In this document: in pieces, positions 1 through 5,144 of the stretch | Layout of the letters: each line of letters begins with the position of its first letter | Position numbering within the stretch: the stretch's first letter is position 1 | Origin: Bacteroidia bacterium | GTDB taxonomy: Bacteria; Bacteroidota; Bacteroidia; SpSt-205 | NCBI GenBank assembly: GCA_025060275.1 | Contig: JANXCJ010000139.1 | Location: 1 to 5,144 of the forward strand | Length of the DNA: 5,144 bases | Direction of reading: 5' to 3' | The notes under the pieces: generated by a model | Told to the model about the DNA's origin: nothing | Database searches by the model: none | What the model saw: the letters and a program-made list of their open reading frames with translations, nothing else | Position numbers and translations under genes: made by a program

Positions 1-602
1 TTCTCTAATATTTCTGCTTGCTGCTTTATTTCTGTAAGGAGATTCTCTATTTGACCTAGAGCAAGGGTGGCCTTTTCTAACTCTACCAAGACTTCTCTTT
101 TATGGTAATCATATTTCTCTATTCCAGCGAGAGACTCTATGATAGACCGCCTCGCCCCGCCCCTATCCTGAATAATAGCTTCTACTTGGTTTCCATCTAT
201 GATGCCCTGAGGCGTTATACCTATTTGCCAAAAATAATTTAAAAATTCTTTTAGCTTACTATGGTTTTCATTAATGAAATACTCTATTTCACCATCCCTA
301 TGGATTCGCTTTCTGAAGCTAAGGACGGGAAGCTCTGGGGAAAAATCCTCTATTTCTAATCCAACTTCAGCGAAGGGTAAAGGCTTACGATTTTGCGTGC
401 CATTGAATATCAGATTATCTGATTTTTCGATTCGTAGGAGCTTACTCTTCTGCTCTCCTAAGAGCCACCGAAGTGCCTCCGCAATATTAGACTTTCCACA
501 TCCATTAGGCCCTACAATTCCTATCAGTGAGGCCCTAAGAGGAATCTTAGTAGGTTCAGCAAAACTTTTGAAACCGCGCAGCTCCAAGGAGCGAAGCCGC
601 AT
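1..602 (-). CDS. smc: Chromosome segregation protein SMC, N-terminal head (partial, runs off left edge)
   Basis: This is the start of an SMC ATPase, which forms a homodimeric ring with kleisin partners and organises and separates chromosomes in the cytoplasm. Reading leftwards from ATG at 602, 200 codons are open to the edge. The N-terminus MRLRSLELRGFKSFAEPT is the classic SMC opening. Walker A is GPNGCGKS at residues 31-38, followed by the R-loop-like EALRWLLGEQKSKLLR (42-57), IFNGTQNRKP (65-74) and the RRSIIESLAGIEKYDYHKRE segment (151-170) that leads into the first coiled-coil arm, which begins at about residue 165. The Walker B, signature motif and hinge lie outside the window. The Cys in Walker A and the RIEK/NLIFNGT wording fit Bacteroidota SMC. 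The region equivalent to the Q-loop (around 127-146) is unusual. RecN, RecF or SbcC are unlikely because the opening and the 65-74 motif are SMC-specific. The start is fixed by homology; a TACCTTTG box lies just upstream. Confidence 0.95.
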   Translation of the reverse strand, partial: MRLRSLELRGFKSFAEPTKIPLRASLIGIVGPNGCGKSNIAEALRWLLGEQKSKLLRIEKSDNLIFNGTQNRKPLPFAEVGLEIEDFSPELPVLSFRKRIHRDGEIEYFINENHSKLKEFLNYFWQIGITPQGIIDGNQVEAIIQDRGGARRSIIESLAGIEKYDYHKREVLVELEKATLALGQIENLLTEIKQQAEILE

Positions 603-607
603 AGGTT

Positions 608-615
608 CAAAGGTA
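608..615 (-). promoter_or_regulatory. Putative Bacteroidota -7 promoter box for smc
   Basis: On the minus strand the sequence is TACCTTTG, an exact match to the Bacteroidota -7 consensus TAnnTTTG. Only five bases (AACCT) separate it from the smc ATG, so transcription would begin at about the start codon. I found no convincing TTTG/TTG -33 element at the usual distance, and there is no purine-rich ribosome binding site between box and start. This is inference from consensus and position only. Confidence 0.5.
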
Positions 616-672
616 TGCCGAAGTAAAGAGGAAAGAAGGTGGAAAAATACTAAATCCTAATGAGACTACTTA

Positions 673-696
673 CAGGGAGGCGGAGAAGCCTCCTTG
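673..696. repeat. GC-rich inverted repeat (dyad/hairpin) in the smc-MFS divergent intergenic region
   Basis: CAGGGAGGC (673-681) and GCCTCCTTG (688-696) pair as a 9-bp stem containing one G-T pair, around the six-base loop GGAGAA. No T-run follows it on either strand, and it lies between two divergent genes, so an intrinsic terminator is not expected. If the promoter boxes marked here are right, it is upstream of both transcription starts, which favours an operator-like protein-binding site over an mRNA structure. Its actual role is unknown. Confidence 0.5.
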
Positions 697-721
697 CATC
701 TATTAGCCATGCCCTTGTTAA

Positions 722-729
722 TAACTTCG
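722..729 (+). promoter_or_regulatory. Weak candidate -7 promoter box for the MFS gene
   Basis: TAACTTCG differs from the TAnnTTTG consensus at one fixed position and ends four bases before the ATG at 734. A TTG at 694-696 is the nearest upstream -33 candidate, but its 25-bp spacer is longer than usual. Taken alone this would be unremarkable; it is listed because the other gene starts in the window show the same placement. Confidence 0.3.
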
Positions 730-733
730 TTTC

Positions 734-1948
734 ATGGGGAGGAAAGGCTGGCTCGCAGTTTTGGTAGCGACCCTAGGCTACTTTGTGGACATCTACGATC
801 TAATCCTTTTCTCAGTCGTGCGGGAAGCAAGTTTGAAAGATTTAGGATATACTACTACCGAGAGACTCCGATACGGAGTGCTTTTACTTGACCTACAGAT
901 GATGGGTATGCTGCTGGGAGGTATTCTTTGGGGGGTTTTAGCGGACAAAAGGGGGCGGCTTTCGGTGCTTTTTGCCTCTATTGTCACCTACTCAGTGGCT
1001 AATTTTGCGAATGGGCTCGTCGGCTCTATTTACGGGTACGCGGTATGGCGCTTTATAGCAGGGATTGGTTTAGCAGGGGAATTAGGGGCAGGTGTAACTT
1101 TAGTAGCTGAACTCATGCCCCCTGAATTACGGGGATGGGGTACCACGCTTATTGCTACGGTCGGTATCTTAGGGGCAGTAGTAGCCAGCATTACAGGCGA
1201 CCTGCTGAGCTGGCGAAACGCCTACTTCTTAGGAGGGATTATGGGCATCTTCCTTCTCTTTTTGCGGGTAAGTATCGGCGAATCTTTTGTATACACCCGT
1301 CTAAGGGAACAAGCCAATGTCCCTATGGGAGATTTTTTTCAGCTTTTTCGTCGCCGAGAGCGCTTCTTACGGTATGCATATGCTATACTTGCGGGGGTGC
1401 CTATCTGGTATGTGATAGGTATCTTAGTCAGCTTTTCTCCTGAGCTTTTTCGGGACATTTCTCTCCAAGAGCCAGTAAGAGCGGGGCAAGCCGTAATGTA
1501 CACCTACATAGGGCTATCCGTAGGAGACTTAGGAGCAGGGATTCTTAGCCAACTTCTGAAAAGCCGTAAAAAACCCGTATTAGCATGGCTACTTTTTTCG
1601 CTTTTACTTTCTATTCTATACACCAGTCTATCCTTTACTAAGAAGGAGTGGGTATATGGATTTTGCTTTATGTTAGGTATTTTTTCAGGGTATTGGGCTG
1701 TCCTCATAACAGGTGCTGCTGAGCAGTTTGGTACTAACTTGCGTGCTACGGTAGCCACAAGTGTGCCAAATTGGATTAGGGGGTCGTTAGTACTATCTAC
1801 TGGTCTATGGCAGTTTCTTCAAACAGCATTCTCTCTGCGGACTAGTGCCTTACTCACAGGAGTGATTCTGTACGGAGTCGCTCTTTTGGCTGCCTCTCAG
1901 ATGCAAGAAACTTTCGGAAAGTCATTAGAATTCATAGAAGAGGATTAG
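734..1948 (+). CDS. MFS transporter, metabolite:H+ symporter-like (12 TM)
   Basis: This 404-residue inner-membrane carrier of the major facilitator superfamily is near the family's usual length. Twelve hydrophobic helices can be traced, starting at residues 6-28 and ending around 371-388. TM1 carries the acidic pair in GYFVDIYD (D19, D22), as in proton-coupled organic-acid and sugar carriers. The loop 2-3 motif A is GVLADKRGR (67-75). TM4 reads RFIAGIGLAGELGAG (106-120) and is followed by AELMPPELRG (125-134). The second half has KSRKK (276-280) as the degenerate motif A repeat and AEQFGTNLRATV (329-340) before PNWIRGS. A central cytoplasmic loop (about 190-212) is basic. The substrate cannot be told from sequence. 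The ATG is the only possible start because an in-frame TAA lies four codons upstream; there is no upstream Shine-Dalgarno site. It is divergent from smc and convergent with the DUF2400 gene, so it probably forms a single-gene transcript. Confidence 0.93.
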   Translation: MGRKGWLAVLVATLGYFVDIYDLILFSVVREASLKDLGYTTTERLRYGVLLLDLQMMGMLLGGILWGVLADKRGRLSVLFASIVTYSVANFANGLVGSIYGYAVWRFIAGIGLAGELGAGVTLVAELMPPELRGWGTTLIATVGILGAVVASITGDLLSWRNAYFLGGIMGIFLLFLRVSIGESFVYTRLREQANVPMGDFFQLFRRRERFLRYAYAILAGVPIWYVIGILVSFSPELFRDISLQEPVRAGQAVMYTYIGLSVGDLGAGILSQLLKSRKKPVLAWLLFSLLLSILYTSLSFTKKEWVYGFCFMLGIFSGYWAVLITGAAEQFGTNLRATVATSVPNWIRGSLVLSTGLWQFLQTAFSLRTSALLTGVILYGVALLAASQMQETFGKSLEFIEED

Positions 1949-1965
1949 GCACAAAATAGCTCTAT

Positions 1966-2736
1966 CTAAGAAGTCCTAGAATGTAATTTTTCAGGGCTCA
2001 TTTTCATAGAGTAGGCCGTAACAAGAGAGAAATCATATTTCAAGGGGTCTTCGGGACATATTTTTTGAAAAAAAGCCGTAATACCCTTTACGACTGACCA
2101 ATTTGCTATCTCCCTCTGAATAAGCCCTACCTGCCGAGCCCAATGAAGTAAATGAGTGTCCAGGGGCACAAAAAGCCTTTCAGGGCCTATCTCCTCCCAT
2201 GGGCCAGGGTCTATCTGGTCACGTCTTACCATCCAGCGAAGCCAAAGCTGAATCCGCTTAGCAGCACTGCCCTTTCTAATATATCCTATGTGCCTCTGAA
2301 GAGAGGGTGCTTGTGAAAGAATAGCTTCCTGAAACTTAGCTATTCCTTCCTCCCAATCTTGCCGGTAGGTCCAAAAGAACCTTCCTAAGCTACCGTAGCA
2401 CCTATAGAGAGTTATAAGAACATTCCAAAAAAGCTGAATGTCATAAGCATTCCATGTCCGATGGCAGATTTCTACCCGAATAGGCAGCCCCAGCTGCACG
2501 GCTTCACTAGGAGATTCAGGAATAGCAGCGAGAAGTGCCCGAGTTTTTTGAATGGCTACCTTACGACTCCCCCATGCGAAAAGTGCTGCCCATAAGCCCA
2601 CTATCTCTCGGTCTTTGGCTTTATCATATTCCCATAATAAGCTGACAGGGTCGTAAGCACGGTATTCCTCACGATGATAAAGATGATAAAAATAATCTAA
2701 ACTTTCTTTTAATTTTGAAAGCGAGAAATCACCCAT
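1966..2736 (-). CDS. DUF2400 / TIGR02757 family protein
   Basis: This 256-residue protein is close to the usual family length. Family landmarks in order are YDPVSLLWEYDKAKDREIVG (28-47), ALFAWGSRK (51-59), CHRTWNAYD (91-99), SAAKRIQLWLRWMVRRD (157-173), RLFVPLDTHLLHWARQVGL (187-205) and CPEDPLKYDFSL (227-238). The function of the family is not established. The PLDTH-helix block resembles the DTH block with the catalytic Asp of HhH-GPD DNA glycosylases of the endonuclease III type, so a DNA-related role is possible, but that is my inference. I see no Fe-S cysteine cluster. The tail after KYDF is SLVTAYSMKM, where I recall most members having a glycine-containing end such as ALFGLG. The ATG overlaps the last 28 bases of the upstream gene, implying co-transcription and probably coupled translation. 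It converges on the MFS gene with a 17-bp gap and no clear terminator. Confidence 0.9.
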   Translation of the reverse strand: MGDFSLSKLKESLDYFYHLYHREEYRAYDPVSLLWEYDKAKDREIVGLWAALFAWGSRKVAIQKTRALLAAIPESPSEAVQLGLPIRVEICHRTWNAYDIQLFWNVLITLYRCYGSLGRFFWTYRQDWEEGIAKFQEAILSQAPSLQRHIGYIRKGSAAKRIQLWLRWMVRRDQIDPGPWEEIGPERLFVPLDTHLLHWARQVGLIQREIANWSVVKGITAFFQKICPEDPLKYDFSLVTAYSMKMSPEKLHSRTS

Positions 2737-3788
2737 TTTTCAAATTCTACTACTGCTTGGGGGTCTGACTTAGGATTCACAAGGGTTTGCACTAGGCGGC
2801 GGGCATCTTCTTCGGAAGTTACCTCATTGAGTTTATCAAGAGCTTGACGGAAAGCCATCGGGTCTCCATCAAATATTCGCTGGATAAATACAAACTGCTT
2901 ATGGATAGGAAGCGTTTCTAAGTCAAATCTTTTGAGTGTCTCTGCACGGCGAGATTGAGGCTGGAACCTCTCGGAAATCAGACGGCGAGGCTCATAGTCT
3001 ATGGCAGAAAGGAGAGGATTACGGGCACGAGGATTTACCTGACTGGAAGCCGGCTCGCCTGCTGAAGCACCAAACAAATTCTTTGTTAGTACATCAGTAG
3101 TGGAACTATCCTCTGTAATCACAGAACCAATGATATCCTCTCTTTCTTCAGCTAGCTTTTTCCAGTGCTGCTCTATCTGCTCCCACTTCTGCTGGGTCAT
3201 GGACTCCAAGAGCCTTTTTTGGTAGGTTTCAATTTCTTCTTGGGTCTCTTCTTTGTATAGTTGGAGAATACGAGGTACCTTTTCCTGCCACATAGACTTA
3301 TCTATTACAGGCAAACCTTGGCGCCGCGCATAAGAAAGAAGCGCAGCCGGAATAAACTCAAAATAGACTACATACCGACTATAAAAACGAAACTCTTCCA
3401 CTGTAAGAGCAGGACGCTGACCAAAATAAAACTGCGCTAAAGCCTGTTGAGGAGTCACTATAACGCTGAGGGTATGATAGATAGCATTATACAGGAGAGG
3501 AGAGAGCTGAACATGACTGATAGCTATGCGCTCCTGGGCTTTACTCACGAAGTCTCCAAGCCAGTCTATGAGCTGTCCATCCCTCCAATCCCACAATCCT
3601 ATCTCCTGCAGGGCATAGAATAGACGAGTGTCAGCCTGAAAAATAATAAATCGTACTACTTGCTCAGAAAGAAAGTTCTCTCGCAGAAGAGACAACGACC
3701 AGGCAGAGTGAACTTTACCCGTAAGCCAGAGCCGTTGAAGTTCCTGCGCATATGATTCTAAAACTGCATGAGAGGGTACAGGGAGCAT
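2709..3788 (-). CDS. Uncharacterised Bacteroidota-type protein with central coiled coil and conserved C-terminal module
   Basis: I do not recognise a named function for this 359-residue soluble protein; it has no signal peptide or membrane helix. Residues 1-160 look helical, with many aromatics (for example FRFYSRYVVYFEF at 133-145). Residues about 165-220 are rich in Glu, Lys and Gln and probably form a coiled coil. Residues 222-290 are a low-complexity, likely disordered linker (SSTTDV, GASAGEPASS, then Arg-rich). Residues 291-337 form a compact C-terminal module, LPIHKQFVFIQRIFDGDP..FRQALDKLNEVTSEEDARRLV, ending with VVEFEKWVISRF. This strongly resembles the tail (NDRF.FI.ELF.GD...A...LN...S.EEA..., ending E.RF) that I recall from many Bacteroidota hypothetical proteins. 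The start at 3788 follows GAGGAAGT and a TATTTTTG box. The 3' end overlaps the DUF2400 start by 28 bases, so the two likely form an operon. Confidence 0.85.
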   Translation of the reverse strand: MLPVPSHAVLESYAQELQRLWLTGKVHSAWSLSLLRENFLSEQVVRFIIFQADTRLFYALQEIGLWDWRDGQLIDWLGDFVSKAQERIAISHVQLSPLLYNAIYHTLSVIVTPQQALAQFYFGQRPALTVEEFRFYSRYVVYFEFIPAALLSYARRQGLPVIDKSMWQEKVPRILQLYKEETQEEIETYQKRLLESMTQQKWEQIEQHWKKLAEEREDIIGSVITEDSSTTDVLTKNLFGASAGEPASSQVNPRARNPLLSAIDYEPRRLISERFQPQSRRAETLKRFDLETLPIHKQFVFIQRIFDGDPMAFRQALDKLNEVTSEEDARRLVQTLVNPKSDPQAVVEFEKWVISRFQN

Positions 3789-3795
3789 ACTTCCT

Positions 3796-3803
3796 CAAAA
3801 ATA
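3796..3803 (-). promoter_or_regulatory. Putative -7 promoter box for the uncharacterised gene/DUF2400 operon
   Basis: The minus strand reads TATTTTTG, an exact TAnnTTTG match, ending seven bases (AGGAAGT) before the ATG at 3788. A TTTA, one mismatch from the -33 element TTTG, lies 18 bp upstream (plus-strand 3822-3825), touching the GTG start of the divergent gene. The purine run GAGGAAG could be a ribosome binding site, but if transcription starts as predicted little of it would be in the mRNA. Confidence 0.5.
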
Positions 3804-3810
3804 CAAATTG

Positions 3811-3818
3811 TAATATTG
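3811..3818 (+). promoter_or_regulatory. Candidate -7 promoter box for the outer-membrane protein gene
   Basis: TAATATTG has one mismatch to TAnnTTTG and ends seven bases before the GTG at 3826. I could not find a clean -33 element upstream, where the sequence is the start of the divergent gene. The TAA of this box is also the in-frame stop that bounds the reading frame upstream, so part of its sequence could be coincidental. Confidence 0.35.
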
Positions 3819-3825
3819 CCCTAAA

Positions 3826-5144
3826 GTGCGATGTGTAGTCGCTTTAGTATTGATAGGATGGGCGCAAGACACTCTATTCTTAGACCCTCGTAAACGGCTG
3901 CATTACTACGAACTTCTACATAAGCGTCCAGGATGGGTGATATTAGGTTATCCTGTAGTAGGCTACGATGCTCTAAGAGGAATAGGTGCCGCCTTGACTG
4001 TATCCGTGGCGCACAATGGTAAAAGAACTGACCCACTCTTCGCTTACCAGCCCTATAAGCACTATTTCTTTTTGCAAGTAGGCTTTTTTGTGAGGGATAG
4101 TAGGTATATGCGATTTCTCTACGATGCACCTTGGATAAATCAAAAACCCTATCGCATAAATCTCCGCTTGAATTATCGTACTGAATCGCAGGGGCAGTTT
4201 TGGGGGATAGGTGAGCAGTACTTGAAGGTTTTCCTTCCTCGCTCTATACAGAAGTACGAGAAGCAGCTTAAAGCACCCATCCTCTCCCCAAGAGGCGAAT
4301 GGGAGACCCACGTCGCTCGGCATTATTTTTATCAGGAGCAGTGGCAATTTTGGATTATAGGGGAAAGAGTAGAAAAAGGAGGATTATTCCGGCTTTTAGG
4401 GGGTATTAGGGGGGTAAGGGAAAAAGTTACTTCATTGGCAGGGCGCACATACACCCTTTATGAGCCGGGAGGAAGTAAGATACAAGCTACTCAACAGGCT
4501 ACTCTACTGGATAGCGCGAAAGAGGGGCTTATATTTTCTCCCCCTCTCGTTTATTACACGATAGGAAATTGGCAAACGCGAGTTTTTGCAGGGGGGGCGT
4601 GGATATGGGACTCACGAGACTTTGAGATAAGCTCTAATAGTGGATGGGTAATAGAGGTCGGACACGAGTCCCAGATACCTTCTTTCCAGGTGCATAAAAG
4701 CTATTTCAGCTTTCGTTACTTTCATACTTTTTACCATTCTGCTAATGGCAAAGTTGCCTTTGTAGGTGCATTTCATGGGCTGATTAGTGCAGTCTATGGC
4801 TCTTGCCTACCCTTCTTAGAGTTATATACCTATAGTCGGTGGTCCGAAGGGCGCATAATAAATCTCCTCACAGGTCCCTCCACGGTACGAGCTTTTAGGG
4901 AGAATCGTTTTGTTGTACCTTTCTCCTATCTGTTTCAATATGAAATTCGGAGTAGGGTAGCCGAGCTAAATATTTTTCGGCAGCATCTTACAGGGGGGCC
5001 CATTTTCTTTGTTGATATAGCCACAGGTACAGATCATTTTTTCAATATCCCCAAAGGGGTGATATACGGGGTGGGAATAGGAGGGCGAGTTCTATGGAAT
5101 ATGACAACGGTGCTGCGAGCAGATATAGCCTATGGAAAAGAAGG
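3826..5144 (+). CDS. Omp85/BamA-like outer-membrane beta-barrel protein, POTRA-less (partial, runs off right edge)
   Basis: An open frame of 439 codons reaches the edge. The N-terminus MRCVVALVLIGWAQDTLF is a hydrophobic export signal with likely cleavage WA|QD, the AQ-type site common in Bacteroidota. The start must be GTG at 3826, because an in-frame TAA lies at 3811-3813 and no other start codon fits; this is probably why the gene is easy to miss. After a short linker the barrel begins directly with GWVILGYPVVGYDALRGIGAAL (36-57), with no POTRA domains. QFWGIGE (124-130) resembles the F.GiG motif, and alternating hydrophobic/aromatic beta strands continue throughout. TVRAFRENRF (353-362) followed by YEIR (372-375) corresponds to the Omp85 LRGY.ENRF...NaElR region, with G and Y replaced by A and F. 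VGIGGRVLWN..TVLRADIAYG (416-437) matches the second-to-last strand, so the gene probably ends a few tens of bases beyond the window. Its substrate or partner is unknown. A role in outer-membrane insertion or surface export is possible but unproven. Confidence 0.85.
   Translation, partial: MRCVVALVLIGWAQDTLFLDPRKRLHYYELLHKRPGWVILGYPVVGYDALRGIGAALTVSVAHNGKRTDPLFAYQPYKHYFFLQVGFFVRDSRYMRFLYDAPWINQKPYRINLRLNYRTESQGQFWGIGEQYLKVFLPRSIQKYEKQLKAPILSPRGEWETHVARHYFYQEQWQFWIIGERVEKGGLFRLLGGIRGVREKVTSLAGRTYTLYEPGGSKIQATQQATLLDSAKEGLIFSPPLVYYTIGNWQTRVFAGGAWIWDSRDFEISSNSGWVIEVGHESQIPSFQVHKSYFSFRYFHTFYHSANGKVAFVGAFHGLISAVYGSCLPFLELYTYSRWSEGRIINLLTGPSTVRAFRENRFVVPFSYLFQYEIRSRVAELNIFRQHLTGGPIFFVDIATGTDHFFNIPKGVIYGVGIGGRVLWNMTTVLRADIAYGKE

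Noticed and set aside
274..660. Plus-strand open frame of 128 codons opposite smc
   Set aside because: It is the antisense shadow of the SMC head, whose minus-strand reading carries Walker A and other conserved SMC motifs.
673..696. Intrinsic terminator interpretation of the dyad
   Set aside because: No T-run follows on either strand and the flanking genes are divergent, so nothing needs terminating there.
694..891. Possible short leader peptide or small gene upstream of the MFS gene
   Set aside because: The frame overlaps the MFS coding region in another frame, its product has no recognisable feature, and the MFS reading is clearly the conserved one.
1941..1985. Possible bidirectional terminator between the convergent MFS and DUF2400 genes
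   Set aside because: The best pairing (AGGATTAG with CTAA-GAAG-TCCT) needs a four-base bulge and has no T-run, so I do not call it a terminator.
2741..2749. TAGAATTTG on the minus strand, four bases before the DUF2400 ATG
   Set aside because: It resembles the -7 box but has a three-base instead of two-base spacer, and it lies inside the upstream coding sequence (VVEFEK), which explains it. The 28-bp gene overlap points to co-transcription.
3973..4347. Minus-strand open frames at 3821-4129 and 3973-4347
   Set aside because: Both lie opposite the outer-membrane beta-barrel gene, which is open for 439 codons, has a signal peptide and Omp85-like motifs; the antisense products show no recognisable domain.

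Overview
The window looks like ordinary chromosomal DNA from a member of the Bacteroidota (Bacteroidetes/Chlorobi lineage). The evidence is the Bacteroidota-style SMC head (Walker A GPNGCGKS, RIEK..NLIFNGT.NRKP), an MFS carrier with the AEQFGTNLRATV..VPN..RGS signature I associate with this phylum, a DUF2400/TIGR02757 protein, an uncharacterised protein with a Bacteroidota-type C-terminal module, weak or absent Shine-Dalgarno sites, and TAnnTTTG-type -7 promoter boxes. The phylum call is from recalled family signatures, not from a search. I saw no RNA gene, insertion sequence, CRISPR array or prophage gene.

Layout. Positions 1-602 (minus) hold the N-terminal 200 residues of SMC, the chromosome condensation ATPase; the rest lies beyond the left edge. 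Positions 603-733 are a divergent intergenic region with a GC-rich perfect-loop dyad (673-696) and promoter-like boxes facing both ways. Positions 734-1948 (plus) encode a 404-residue, 12-helix MFS transporter. It converges, with a 17-bp gap, on a minus-strand pair: an uncharacterised 359-residue protein (3788-2709) whose end overlaps the start of a DUF2400 protein (2736-1966). A 37-bp divergent spacer (3789-3825) separates that pair from a plus-strand gene that begins with GTG at 3826 and runs off the right edge. It encodes an outer-membrane beta-barrel of the Omp85/BamA surface-antigen type with no POTRA domains, and is probably only a short distance from its stop.

The genes do not form an obvious pathway: chromosome organisation, solute import or export, a possible DNA-related DUF2400 protein, an orphan, and an outer-membrane barrel. 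The strongest non-routine signal is regulatory. All four genes with their own upstream region carry a TAnnTTTG-like box (two exact, two with one mismatch) only 4-7 bases before the start codon, which suggests transcription starting at or very near the start codon, i.e. leaderless or near-leaderless mRNAs. No novel multi-gene system is evident.
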